Positions 1-12,760 of a stretch of 64,000 bases of DNA are shown here, piece after piece. The number at the start of each line of letters is the position of its first letter. Within the stretch, counting starts at the first letter, position 1. Origin of the DNA: Malurus cyaneus samueli. Its lineage: Eukaryota > Chordata > Aves > Passeriformes > Maluridae. The notes under the pieces were generated by a model. That model was not told the DNA's origin and did no database searches. It saw only the letters and a program-made list of their open reading frames with translations. Both the position numbers and the translations under genes were made by a program. Location of the stretch: NCBI GenBank assembly GCA_009741485.1, contig CM019214.1, forward strand, positions 53,499,221 through 53,563,220. The letters run 5' to 3'.

Positions 1-968
1 TTCTCCTAAAGGGCTGACATGCAAGGCTCCAGTTTCTGGGATGTGAGAAGAATCTGACAAGTCAGTGCTTTGCCGTGGGATGTGCAACTGCATTTTAAAT
101 CCTTGATCTCAGGAGATATGCAAGACAGAGGGTGTACTCTCTGGGAATATGCCACAGGGATTTAAGAGCTTCTAGATACAGCTTAGGCTCCAGAGGCTTG
201 CAAGTGCTACATATCCCAGTAGACCATCTGAGCTTTCAACAGAGTGTGTGTGATTGGGTTTTGTCCCTTAGGATAATGAGTCTCCATTTTCTTCATGCAT
301 GTTCAGCATAGATAATCTTTTAGGCTTGATTCATTTTTTTTTCTTTTTATGCAGAGGAGAGAAACATAAGGTCGTTGTTATTAACTTGACTTTGAGAGTC
401 TGAGAGTCTCTGGAATCTGTCTTTAAAATACTTGTTTTTCCAAGTTCTTCTGAATTTTGTTCTGTAACATGTTAAGCTGTTGTTGCGTGAATATTTTCTT
501 CAGCAGCAAAGCTAGGTTAAACTATCCCCTCAGTCAAATAAAACACCTGTAATGACACTGCTGGAAATGTCATAATGATTTCAATAGCATATTTCTAAGG
601 ATTGTACTAATCTTAAGATGGAGAGGTTAGTACTAAGTTATGTATGGAAGTATCTATTAATCAAAACAGCAATAAATGATCTCAAAGGAAAAGTACTTTC
701 CCAAGCTTGCCAAAGAAAGCCTGGCAAGCAAAAGCAGCAAATCTGTCTGAACATTTATGTTTTGGTGTTTCAGGATGTTAACTACTTTGTCTCATTCTGG
801 ACTGAATGCTCTTTCAGATGAGAACAAGGCAGAAGTCACTAAGACTAGGGAGGTGTATTTCCAAGATGTGCTAGGACTGTAATTCAGCTACATCCTAAGA
901 AAATGCCTCCATTTTCTTCATTCAAAGAGTTAAATCTGAACAAACTGCATTCAAGAATCCTTCTCCTT

Positions 969-989
969 AAAAAAAAAAAAAAAAAAAAA
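969..989 (+). repeat. Poly-A run (21 A)
   Basis: An uninterrupted run of 21 A. It could be the worn tail of a retroposed sequence inserted on the plus strand, but I recognise no element body directly upstream, so it is called only as a homopolymer. Confidence 0.9.
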
Positions 990-1220
990 GCCTTAAAGGT
1001 CTTCTGCTTCTAACACTTGGGGACGGCTTTTAAAAATATGAGCCAAATATAAACTCATGCAGTGTTATCTTCCCAAGTTAGTTGGCAACCTGAAATTACA
1101 AGGCTTGGCCAATTTCTTTAATAAAGGGCTTGACTGAGAAATCCTGAAAGCTGCTGAAATACCAACACAGGGACTTTTACTGCAAAAATGCACAGTTAAT
1201 GTATGTCTCTTAAAATCCAA

Positions 1221-1245
1221 ATATATATATATGTGTGTGTGTGTG
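1221..1245 (+). repeat. (TA)n(TG)n microsatellite
   Basis: About five AT units run directly into about seven TG units. This compound dinucleotide repeat is a likely length-variable locus. Confidence 0.9.
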
Positions 1246-3039
1246 CTTCAGGAGTTTCCAGAAAATCTCAGTTTGAACGTATTCAGCTGCCAAGATCTTC
1301 ATCTTGCCATCCCTCACCCTGTCCCACATGCTGCAGGCACAGAATGGCATGTTAAGTAAGAGCTGAAAAAGTCTTCTCCATCTTGACAATGATAATGGAA
1401 AAATGTATCTGAAGTACCTCTGGTAGCAGGCAGTAACTTTTTTTAAAGACCTCTACTGCAGATGGTGAGTAGTTTCCAGTGTAAGAAAGCCCTACAACAC
1501 TTCAAAAAGTAAAAAAGTTTGCTATGTTACTGTGGGATCCTATTGTAACATTTATCTGCGCTAATAAAGGACAAGATAGGGATAGGATTATGAAAATCCC
1601 ATTTTAACTTTTTAGTCTGCTCTGATAAAACTGTAGTCTGGTTTGGGAAGTGCAGTCACTAATACTATGTAACCACAGCAGGATTAGGATAACATTAGAA
1701 ATTAATCAAACGGAGTGTCTTTTGCAAAAAGACATCTGTCCCCTCTAAAGCGGCACTGGAGCTGTAAAATTTGGGTTTAAATTTGTTGTAGAAACTCCAA
1801 TTTCCTGTTTCTCTGTGAAACCAAACCACAAAATGCTTTTGTTTGGGGTGAAAGGGGGAAGAAAATGAAGACCCAGCCTGGCCAGATCATTTCTAAATTA
1901 TATTCTGCAAGTGGGTTTACACAAATTCATGAATTTCAGGGCTGCTCAAGTTTTCAGCACCTTGATTATCACTCAGCTGGCCTGGCAGGATGTTGCAAAC
2001 ATGGGGTGCAAACCGGGAGGTGATGGGTCTGGCAGCCTCCCTCTAGCCCTGCCAGAGACTGCAGGAAGGGAGTGTTTATCTGGAGGGGGCCTACAGGGAA
2101 TTTTTGATCACTTCTACTATTTAATCTGTCACATTAGGCAGCAAAGAGTTTAAAAAGTAATTGTAGCATCTCAAGGTCATTTTCTGTTGCTAATGATCTG
2201 GTTTTGTCACATATATAACAGGACTAGGACGCAGCATAACTTTCTTATATTTCCTATCCTGACCACTTACTTTTTCCTTAGAGTTGAAGCTTATTAAACT
2301 TATTCCTTTTCCATCAGTTTCTTGAATATTTATCGTAAATAATCTCTAAATGTCCTAATACTGAACACCTTATTTCTACCCTGATGCACATCTCTAATGG
2401 GCTTCTTTTGTAATTTTTTTTTATCTGAATCTTTTTCCAGTAAAACCCACACCTGGCTGAGAATTGTGTAATCTTATAGCATTACTTTTTTCCTATAAAG
2501 TAGTTTCAGAGCTGACAACTCCATTTTACAGTTAATAGGAAGGTTGATAAACACTTCTGGACAAAAAAGGTCTCTGCATGTCATGTTTTCCCCCCTCTGC
2601 TCCCGAGGAAGTTAGAAGTTAAACAAATTTATGTAAAAATTAAATTATATTTAAACAACGTTGTCATAATAAGAGTATTGCTGTTACCTGATGCCTCCAG
2701 AACTCATGCCTCTCACTTGGATATACTAGGATGGGGCTTAGACAATTCAGTTTCACATTTTAATGCTCTAATTAAATATGAAATTTAACACTTGGAAAAG
2801 AGTAAAAATGTCATAAATCTAAAAAGCTTATTGTCTTTGTTTCTAAATCCTTATGTGTATACTGTACTAGAGCATATATCCTTTGCTTCCATCTATTTTA
2901 CAAGGAGATTCAGGTGGCTCTGTGTCTCTGACCTTTCCTCCTCATTATTTCTCAGAGAACCAATCTTCTTTTCATCTGCAAATTCGATCAGCAATGATTT
3001 TTAGTTGTTTCCTTTTTTTCGCTACCTTTTCCTGAAAGG

Positions 3040-3545
3040 TCCAAAATGCAATCAGTGCAGGACTCCATCAGTAATACCCCAGTGTGGAAGTGAGTGCCTG
3101 TTTACAATTACATTTTAAAACCTATCAGTTAATCAGCTCTTAATTCATTTAATGTTGTGTCTGCTGTATTGATTTTACATCATTTGAGTTTCCTGATCAA
3201 AGTATTATGTGGTACTGAGTCAAATGCCTTACAGAAATCTAAGTATATTACATTACCACTATTACTTTCATGAGTCAGATTTGTAACTTCATCAAAAAAG
3301 ATAAGAAATTTCCTCTGACAAAGTCTGTTCTCCATATATCCAGGGCAATAGGCATTAATTCCATTATGTTCCTTTAATGTAGTATTAATCAAGTTCTCTT
3401 CTTTTCCTGTTTCATTTTACCATGAACTGCAGTGCTGCTGACAGCCTTATTGTGGACTCAGATTTCATTAATCCTTTTAAGATATTGTCACAGCACAATT
3501 TTTCCTTTCAGCCATCTGGAACTTTTCCAATATTCCAAGAAATAT
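3040..3545 (-). mobile_element. Old CR1-like LINE fragment, reverse-transcriptase region
   Basis: Read on the minus strand, 3180-3392 translates to a peptide with a VIYLDFCKAFDSVPHNTLI core. This matches the conserved YLDFSKAFDTV block in the palm domain of CR1/L2-clade reverse transcriptases. Further 5' on the same strand (about 3490-3540) a GKVPDGW-like stretch resembles the upstream GxVPxDWK motif. The intervening bases are out of frame, so the copy is broken by indels. The catalytic FADD box and the endonuclease are absent. The 3040-3180 part resembles the sequence that follows this block in old CR1 copies. It is clearly more diverged than the CR1 pieces at 8290 and 28645, so it is an old insertion. 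The exact subfamily and ends are uncertain. Confidence 0.8.
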
Positions 3546-4479
3546 AGAAAACTAGCTTTAGTGCACAGACAGATGTGAGGGAAAGGACACTTTTTTTATT
3601 CCTTTATTTCTTGGAAAAGCTACCAGGACCACTCACATTTCCCTAAGTCCACTATGTTCAGCGTGAAGTCACAGGATACAAGTGACACAAGGAGCCCTTT
3701 TTCCATTACAGAAGTCACTTCTCTGGCAGCCTGCCCATTTCTCCAAGCCAGTGGAGTGAAAAGCCAGTTTAGATCATGTATCTCTCTTTGCAGCACTTTG
3801 CAGCTACCAATGCCCAAGGATCACAGCTGTTATTGGGATTGCCTAGGAGGAACAGAAAAAGTTCTTAGACCAGGAGTTTGAAGTTTGCATTATAAGTCAC
3901 CAAAATATCATAATTTGAATGGGTTTTCTTCTGTTTCTTTCAGGTTGCTTTATAGATTTAATTTTTTAAATTCAAACTGAACAGGTTGATTAATTGATTA
4001 AAATAAAATGAAGTGGCTAAAATGTCTCTCTACCAGTGGGCACAATGTTGACTGCCACTTCATTTGGGAAAAAAATATCTGGGCCGAGGGAGAAAAGAAA
4101 GCAAGCAGTCCTGAAGAAGCTGGATTTTGTAAATATTTGAGTTTACAAACTCCTTTTTGCTGGCTGAAATGTTATTTCTGGCACTCCTTCCTGCAAGTAA
4201 GGGAGTGAGCAGGAGCACCAGAGCCTTGGAGCATTACACAGGCTGCCTTTTGAATGGCAGCCTTAGTTACTGACGTGTGAACAAAGTGCTGCTGCGCAGC
4301 CAAAGGTTCCACTGCCCTGTTATGGGCAGAGCATTTTACTGGACTTGGGGTTTTCCAAACTAAAAATTACTGGACAAGGCAGGAAACAGGTTATGCTGAA
4401 TTTCTGGGAAGTAAATGACAGCCACCCTGATGTACTCGCTGCTAAAGAGTCAGTGTGGAAGAACTGGACAGCCAAGGTG

Positions 4480-4520
4480 ATGTTATTATGGGAGATGCTA
4501 TTATGGAAATGTTATTATGG
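4480..4520 (+). repeat. Three tandem copies of a 12-base unit
   Basis: The unit ATG(T/C)TATTATGG occurs at 4480, 4495 and 4509, a period of 14-15 bases. It is a very small minisatellite-like array with one base difference in the middle unit. Confidence 0.8.
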
Positions 4521-7500
4521 GTGCAAATTGAACTTAATGGAATGTTTCCATTTCCCTTGATTTAATTTCATACTCTGAGATTCCCCAGTCCCATCCTCAC
4601 CCAGTGTTTCCTGAGAGCTTTGTAATGCCCCAGTGCATCCTCTCAGAGTTCAGAGTATTTCTGAAGAAAACACAAGAAATTTGATTTACATGCTGCTTTT
4701 TAGGCCAAGGCAAGCAAATTCAGGCCATTCTCTGGAAGAAGGAAGTATAAATCACCTCTGAGCTTGAAGCTATGGAGTATAATTAGACTAGTACAGATCC
4801 TGTAATGATGAATTTTGCAGAGAGGAAGTTCTGTCTCCGTCCTAGATCTCTTCCAATGACAACTACGAGACAAAGACTCTCTAGAGTGTTTTAATTGGAA
4901 AAATTAGAACAAGTTTACTTTTAAATGTAGCAATGTATCTTTAAAAATGCTAGATTTTCCCATTTTCTTAGTTTAAAGGAAGAAAATGAAAATGTGTTTT
5001 GATTTAGTAAAATTTTATACAAAAAGCTTTAATAATTTAAAAGTTGCAACTTATTATTGAAAACACAATGTGAACAGCAAATTCTGAATGCTCCAACATG
5101 ATCTTCTATGCAAGCTTTCACAAGGCTGCTTTTTAAACATTCAAAGTGGTTTTTTTTTCCAGACCCACAGGATTTGTTCCTTGTTTTCTGATCTGTTAAG
5201 TTGAACTACACTGTTACTGACATGCAATTACTAAGATCCTAGCAACAGCAGACTTTTTGGGTGGGGAGCAAAAACTAGCCAGACAAAAAGGTATGTGTCT
5301 GAAAGGAGTGGGTGGGGTGTGATACCAAAATGTACACATTACTCATTTTTCAAGGCTTACTTTGAAATTTACAAATACTATGAAGCTTTGACACATGCAC
5401 AGTCTAAAAAAGTTAGAGAAAACTGGGGTGTCTTCACATATCCTCCATCAAAATGCAGGACTGCAATGTGAGAGACGTTTCACACTGACACTAAGAGTTT
5501 CCCATGTTTTCTTGGTATGTGGTCTTTACCATTTTGCAAAGAAAACCCCCCCAAAAAACCCAACAAAACCTAAGGTGAAAGAAAGCAAGCTGCATACATT
5601 CTTGCTGTGTAGTTCCTGAACAGAGATAACCAGTCACCAGTGCAGAGTTTGTGTAGAGAAATAATCAGTCCTAGAAATCCTGCTTTTTGAATTGCTACAC
5701 ATTTAGAGAAAACTGACCATCATGTTCTCTTTTCATGGACAAAGCAAAAAGTTTTCCGAAGTGCTGGCTATGATTTTATACTTCTTGTGCAAACATACTG
5801 AAGGAAAATCTAAGAAATGCCTCCGCTGCCAATAGTGTAACTATTCCTTACTGTTTCTTACAAGGTGGAGGAGTAAGAATCATATTCTAAAATTTCATCT
5901 GGCTATTTTAACAGAAATATTTTTAGCTACTAATATTTCCTAATCACTGAATGGATATCTGAACCTGCAAAGACAAGGCAAAGTCCTGAGGTTCACTCTT
6001 CTTATTGTGTAAGGCATAATTGGCTCTCATTAGAGGCTTCTTCCCTAACAGCATATGTTGTCATCCCTCTAGCAACATGTAGAGAGGCCTTTTGTTCCCG
6101 GGCTTTCCTTAGGGAAAGCAATTTCCACACTGCACTGACACTACCTACAAGGCTGTTCTCCTGGGCCATGCCTTAGGTAATGGAAGGGACAGACCTATGG
6201 CACCCACCAGTGTGTAGCCATTAGTAATTTCTCCCATGGAAATTCCATGAAATGAAGTTGAAATTCAAGGCAGTGCTCTGCTGCTTGGTGCGTGTATTCC
6301 TTATTCTAGTCTCCAAAGACCTGCCTATTATGCAGTTTACTTCGTTAGCAGGCAAAAGAGGAGGTCCAGAATATGGGGGGAGGGGTGTTAAAATATTATT
6401 AGTAAGCAAATACCATCACTTGAAAGAGTCTCACTGTTTCTGATTTTCCTGTGCTAGCTGCCTGTCTCCCCAAAAGATACCTTACAGTTTATTACCCAGA
6501 TTCTGATTGCACACCTGTCAGAAGCAGATTGTGCCTAAGTGAACCTTTCCCCTCAATCTGAACATTGTTCCATGTTTGAAAAACGTGTAGTTAGTGTTGT
6601 ATTTGGGAGGACACTCATGAAATCACTAATACAAGTCGAAAGCTGAAAGCTCATTTAAGCCTAATTCAGTAACAGGAGCTTTAATAACATTTCTCACTTT
6701 GTGTGATAGGATCTTGTTTAGCCTTATTCAGAGAGAAAAAACAACCTGCCTGAAGGCATGCAGAGTTCTGAGATAAATAATTAAACAAATTGTGATCTTG
6801 AAAAATGTTCTCATACCATGCTGCTTTCCTTTTGAAAATTTGGTGAGAAATTCTCCATTTAAAAGAGGCAGTTTTTAGCATTTACCTTGCATGGAGTAAA
6901 TTCACTCTTCAAGGTGTAATACCAGGATGAGGCTGGATCCAGTGGTAGTTGCTTTGGACAACATGAGCCAACACAGCTTTTTGTCTTTGTGATTCATGTC
7001 TTCTAACACAGGGGGAAACTCCTGCATAAAATACTTGAACAATGGTTGAATCTCTTGGGAAAGCCATATAAATACAGTGAAAACCATCATGCATCTACAA
7101 TTTTTTTTTGTTAAATTAAAAAGAACAAGAGCATATAAACACATGTTTTTCTTTTCTTTCTGTTTTGCAACTTCCCATTTCCTCTTGCCTTCTTTTACCT
7201 CCTCCCACCCAAGCCGAAGAAGTATGGAAATTCTTGCTGAGACCAGTCCATTATAAGAAGATGTCATATAGATTAAGAAACAGGGGATTTATGGAGGACT
7301 CAAATTTGAAGAAGATTTAGGACTCCTTTAAGGGCATTTGGAAATCTTTTATGGGTTATGTACAAAAAACAGATGCTACATCTTAGAAAAAATTGTTTTT
7401 CATTGTTACTTCCTACTTGACTATGGGGTGGGAGAATGACTGTGTTTTATACTATTGTGAACTGAGATCTTTATTTTTTCACACAAAAGGGTTGCTTTGC

Positions 7501-7761
7501 TTCCTTTTCCCTGTTGGGTCATGTGTTGTCAATTATAGAATATAGCACCTCTTGTGGTAAATAATTGTTTTTTTACAAAGAGAACAATTATTCAAAAGCC
7601 ACCAAGAACAATGAAGAACAACAATGTCTTGCCTCAGAAGAAGCAACTTCTCATTTAAGTTGAAACCACAGAAATATTGATAGAAACCATGTTATCCCTC
7701 CTCTGGGAAAAAATGCACCATTCTGCTGACATGAAATAGGACTTAGGTTTGTGTCTTTTCT

Positions 7762-7815
7762 TTGTTGGACTAATTTCCAACAATTTAAGTGAAGACCTTG
7801 CTAGGTCTTCACTTA
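7762..7815. repeat. Two adjacent perfect inverted repeats
   Basis: The first hairpin has 8-bp arms at 7762-7769 and 7776-7783 with a 6-base loop. Two bases later the second has perfect 13-bp arms at 7786-7798 and 7803-7815 with the loop TGCT. No T-run or gene context follows, so it is not called a terminator. The stems are too short for a typical vertebrate microRNA precursor. Confidence 0.85.
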
Positions 7816-8289
7816 TATCAGCTGAAAAACTATGTGTTTGTTAAAATAATATTTTTGAGGATCTCCTCTCTGCTGACATAGTAACCCTCTATGGGGTCTG
7901 GAGCATGCTCTCTCCAGGGATTCCCTCTATCCATAACAATCCTCTTCTGATCCTCTTTGTGAGCTTTTCTCTGAGATTTTCAGGGTCTGTAGGGCCATGG
8001 GTGGGAGAATCCTTTGGGTTCCCACAATAAGCACGGACCCATTGTGGGAAAAACTTTTAATTGTAATTTTAATTTCTCTTTCAGAGGCCTTGTTATCCCT
8101 TCACTGTCCTTAAGGCAATCTGAATACCCAAGGGAGATGGCAAAAATCCTCAGATCCTTTAGAGGCTAAATACTCTGTCTTGGTATGGTAGGATGAAAGC
8201 AAAGTTAATTTGCTGCTCAGAAACAGTGCATTGAGGGGAAGTGGTACTTGAAAATTTATTTTCTCTCTTTCTGTTTGCATTTGGCCAGC

Positions 8290-9124
8290 ATTGTTCGGTG
8301 TCTTTATTGACAGACTGGACAAAAGGATCATGTGTGCCCTCAGCAAGTTTGCAAACAATACCAAGCTGGGCAGGAGAGTTGATCTGTGCAGGGCAGGAAG
8401 GCTCTGCAGAGGGGTCAGGACGGGATGGATGGATGGGCTGAGGCCAATTGTGTGAGGTTCCATCAGGCATGATGCACTTGAGTCACAGCCACCCCATGCA
8501 GTGCTACAGGCTGGGACAGAGTCACTGGAAAGCTGCTGGCGCTGGTTGACAGTGGCTGAACATGAGCCATCCTGGCCTGGATCAGCAACAGCATGGCCAG
8601 CAGGGCCAGGCAGTGATTGTCCCCCGTGCATGGCACTGGTGAGGCCACACCTCGAATCCTATGTTCAATTTTGGTTCCTCACTGCACAAAAGCCATTGGG
8701 GTGTCTGAGTGTGCACAGAGAAGGGCAACAAAGCTGGTGAAGAGTCTGGAGCACAAAACTAATGAGAGGCAGCTGAGGGAGCTGGGGATGTTTATCCTGG
8801 AGAAAAGGAGGCTCGAGCAGGGAGGTTTTATTGCTCTTGTACAACTCCCTCAGAGGAAATTGTAGTGAGGTGGAGCTTTGACTCTTCTCTCAGGTAACAA
8901 ACAGCAGGATGAGAGGAAATGGCCTCAAGATGAACCAGGGGATTTCTTCACTGAAGAGGTGGTCAGGCATTGAAACAGGTTGCTCACCATCCCTGGAAAT
9001 GTTAAAAAAAATAGTTGTGGATGTATCCCTTGGGGACATGATTTATTTATGAACATGGTGGTGCTGGTCTAACAGCTGGACCCAATGATTCTAAAGATGT
9101 TTTCCATCCTTGACAATTCTATGG
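8290..9124 (+). mobile_element. CR1 LINE, truncated 3' half
   Basis: This is the 3' end of a chicken-repeat-1 non-LTR retrotransposon. It begins in the reverse-transcriptase domain (sequence for a CALSKFAN-type block near 8335). It continues through the C-terminal RT segment, where 8617-8865 encodes the [29 protein letters not shown] and [18 protein letters not shown] stretches. It runs into the 3' untranslated region and ends in the CR1 tail near ACAATTCTATGG. Frameshifts and small internal deletions against the usual CR1 order are visible, for example after the CTGGAAAGCTGC and AACAGGTTGC positions. The 5' truncation is normal for CR1. No intact ORF remains, so it is inactive. Open frames on the minus strand here (up to 173 codons) are antisense shadows. 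Confidence 0.95.
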
Positions 9125-12100
9125 TTTTTTGCATTTCCTGCCTCTAGGTTTCCTCCAAGAGTCTCTTTTTCATTTATACTTTTAAACTTAGCTATGATCA
9201 TTATTTGGCAGCTTGCCTTTTTTTGGAGAGTTGCCATTTATTCCTTGTATTTGCTGATCTCTCTTTAAGTATTTTGAACATTTAATTGAGGATCTGATTT
9301 TTTACCTAATACTTTTTCATATCTGATTGCTTGTTGTTGGTTATGGTGCATAGTAGTTAGCTGTCAGTATGCAATTTCTATGCTCCTTTTAATACAGAAA
9401 TTACAGTATTGAATGAAACATGTGCAAGTTTTCATTTTTTTTTTAAAGGGAAAAAACTTTGACATACTTTTATCCAGGTTAAATTCAGTCATAATATATG
9501 CTAATCACAGTGTATGGTTTCTTTTCATGACTTCAAATATCGCAAAATTTGAAGAAGAAAAATGAGAAAGCATTATCGGTATTAGAAAAAAGTGGTCTCA
9601 GAATTAGGATTGAAGGAGGAGAATTAAAAAAAAATTACATACAGTTTCATTATCTAACACTGATTTATTGTTTAACCAGTTCATGTTGACATTTGTAGGT
9701 TTGGACCAACCACAACCTGCTTAAGTGTGTTTAGTGGTGAGCAAAACACTTCAGGCAAAGGTAAGCTGCCCAAATTCTGTGCATATTTTTTAACGCTTTA
9801 ATTCTTGAAAATGCAGACTTTACCGAAGATTTTTTCACACAGGTATTTTCAAGGCAGGGGATCTTGAGGAAGATAGCTATTGTTGTCTGAGCCAAGAGCT
9901 TCTTGCAGAGGAGCACAATGAAGCATTAAGAGTGCCTCATTGTCAGCTGGGCAGTTGAAACTCTCAAGCAGCATCTGCTGGGGATTGCTCTGCTGATTCT
10001 GCCTATAGTGCCTTGATAAAAATGATGGCAGCACTTTGTTTATAACCTGCCTCTGCTCCTGAACTACTCAAGCAATTGTTGCCTTATCTCAGGAGCTCAT
10101 AAGACTCACAGCTGTTGAAGAGCCTTTTGTTTCATGGAGAGGTGAATAGTGATGAAGTAGATGGAGGAGTTTTGCAATAGTACTTAAGGATCTACAAAAG
10201 AAGCTGCCTTAGCACTGTTTGCTTAAAGAATCATTGGAGTACCAGGGTTAAACTAAAATAATTCCAAGCTGAAAGATATATGTAGCTCCTTAGATACAGT
10301 CTGGTGTGAAAGAAGACTTACAAGGACAAGCAGAAGCAGTAGGTTTTGCTCATTCCTGGCTCAATTTAGGGTTAATGCTTTTTATTTGAAAATAAAGTCA
10401 ATTTAAAGACTGTCTGTCACACAGGCTGTTGGCTGTTTATTTATCTGGGCTGGTGGACATGGACTCTGTGAGGTCCTAAACTAATTTATGGCTCTTCTAG
10501 TCAAAATCAACAACTTGACCTTTATGTGCAAGCTCACTAACACATAGTATATATAGCTTGTAGAGTACTGGGTTAATATTTACATGGGGATATTTGGCAC
10601 AGAGATCAGCTTCAGTTTCAAATGGATTCAAGCTGTAAATATCTGAACACTTGTTTTAGGAGCATAACATTGACATAACTATGTCTGCCTCTGAAAGAAG
10701 TGTCACAATGTCCTGCCCGTGCCTTGATGACCAAGCAGGAACACTTGGTCCTTCTTATTCAAAAGTGTATGGTCACAAATTCCCATTTTCTGCACTTGTA
10801 ATATTATGATCATTTATAAAAATCACTCCTGCTGAAAAAGCATAAATTCTGAGCTCTTAGATCTTCTAGAATTTACAGTATAATTTCTGGTTTTGGATTG
10901 AACTATCAGGCTAACAGTATTCTTCGTGTCTTCCTTGAATTTAAAATTACCTCTTGTAAAAAAATAGTAACTTAGCCTTCCTCACCTCAGTTCTCCTTCA
11001 CATTTGAGTTTTTCTGGAATAGACGATGACATTAGGGAGCTTTTTGAGAGGGTGTGTAACTCAGGCATTTTGCATTTCAGTTCTACATCAGTAATCTATG
11101 TCTTTTAGCTCTGCACACTTCTATACTACCTCTTATTGTGCAGGAAAACCTTAATATCCTAAAAAATCTGTGAAGCCACTTTTTAGCTTCAACAAGGTCC
11201 TGCTGGAAGATTAGCTCAGAAAAATAACCCTACTGTAGTCAAGAACTTTACAGGTAAGATTCATGTTGTTTAAAAGCATCTGAATAGAGGTTTCTGATGG
11301 ACTTGGCCAGAAGGGAGTTCGGCTCCCTCTCAGATGAGGGCCCAGCTGTGTTAGATATTTGCCTGTCTCCACTGTTTAAAGAAGCAGTGCTGATGATGAT
11401 TTCAAGAAACACACATATGACCTAATAATTTAATTTTGTTCCTGGGTCTGGTACTCATGCTTACATAAAGACTTACAGACCACAGGTATGACCAATTTTG
11501 AAAAACATACCAGAGACACATAAAGACTTATGCATTCAGTATCAGCTTTTAAAAAATTGTTGTGCTGATTGTAGTTTCTTGTTAACTTGAAAAATGAGTG
11601 ATAATAAATTTTTTCTGTTGTAAAATTCAGTGCTTATATCTGCAATACTGATTCAAGTTTTGCATCTATCAAGTATCTTGTCTTTAGTGACTATAACATT
11701 TGTATGAAAGCTTAATGAAATATTTTATTCTTCAACCTGTTTTAAATGAAAAAATACTTTAATGTTAAATTGTCATAAACATGATAAAATAATAAGAAAA
11801 TGCAAATTTGCTGTTCCATTGGTCTTATTCTTAGACTTTGCCTCAAAACTTACACCTGCTGTTGATTATATTTTCTATTGTTTCTCTACGAAAACTGTTA
11901 GAAATAGCTTTTTTAACTGTCATTATTTTTGAACTTAAAAACACACCATTTTAATTTGAAAAGGGGACTTTGATAACACAGGTGCACTTCTGCCACTTCT
12001 CTTGGTAAAATCGGTTTATATTTGCTCAGTAATTCACATTACTTTATAGTGCATTTAGCAACTGAAAAATAGAGAACATTACAGACCCTTGCTGAAAAGC

Positions 12101-12344
12101 ATTAAGAGATTTTCCACTAGACTATCCCATCCCAGGTGGATTTGTCACTCACAGCATAGGCAGCTTTACTGGTATCTGTAACAGCATCTTGTGAACTTCA
12201 CCTCACTGTTATTGTAAAGAATAGATAGCAAGGCCAAGGTGATTTCAAGTGAATAAATGACCATGAACTCAAGAGTCACAGAAACTTTTAGCGAAACTTA
12301 AAAAACTGTTATTCCTGGCCCAGTGGAACAGTAAAAGTAAAAAT
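9125..12344. other. Non-coding DNA, no gene seen
   Basis: AT-rich, with short open frames only. I recognise no repeat body or RNA gene in this stretch. Confidence 0.65.
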
Positions 12345-12760
12345 TGTGGGGGTTTAAAACCAGCTGGGAATTAAACCCAAATAAACCACTTCCATTCCCC
12401 CACCCCCTCCAAGGAGAGAGGGACAAAGGCAGAGATTTTGGGTTGAGACAAGAATTTACGGAAAGCAAACAGCGATGGAATAAGACCTGCACAGTAACAG
12501 CATCAATATAAATACTAAAAGTATACAAAAGAAAATGCAGTTTACATACAGGTGTTCACCACCTCAACTTAGTTCTGTGTGGCCACTGAGACAAAGAAAA
12601 GGTGGTGGTCATTCCTGTAGTCTGCCTGTGGCATGCACTTATTCCTGAGAAAAAGATCAGACCACACCCCGCAGAGATGATGTGCATGGTATGGAATAAC
12701 AATTTAGTCACGCTTGCAGGATCTTGGCTCTGCCTCCTGCAAGTAAACCTAGGAATTATC
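12345..12760 (-). mobile_element. Solo/truncated avian ERV LTR (antisense)
   Basis: The plus strand opens with TGTGGGGGTTTAAAACCAGC and carries, in order, a C-rich run, a GGGTTGAGACAAGAATTTA block, a GGTGTTCACCACCTC block and, near 12676-12700, a GATGATGTGCATGGTATGGAA block. From memory this order matches the antisense of a common avian endogenous-retrovirus LTR, so the LTR itself lies on the minus strand. The far end is not clear; homology fades after about 12760. No gag, pol or env remnants flank it, so it is a solo or broken LTR. Class (ERVL or ERVK) not decided. Confidence 0.72.

Larger units (their letters stand above)
1..3039. other. Non-coding DNA, no gene seen
   Basis: AT-rich sequence with stop codons in all frames at short intervals. 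It holds a 21-A run at 969-989 and a small (TA)n(TG)n microsatellite at 1221-1245. The longest open frames are about 60-80 codons, have no recognisable domain and no splice context that I can defend. I recognise no mobile element in it. Confidence 0.7.
3546..8289. other. Non-coding DNA, no gene seen
   Basis: AT-rich, no convincing coding potential. Small structures noted: an 8-bp inverted repeat around an 8-base loop at 4240-4263, three near-copies of a 12-mer at 4480-4520, and two adjacent perfect hairpins at 7762-7815. A 121-codon minus frame at 6902-7267 has a lysine/glutamate-rich start and no domain; I treat it as chance. Confidence 0.65.

Noticed and set aside
7762..7815. Rho-independent terminator
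   Set aside because: Vertebrate DNA, no T-run and no gene upstream.
8110..8631. 173-codon minus-strand open frame
   Set aside because: It is antisense to the CR1 3' half; the real homology is on the plus strand.
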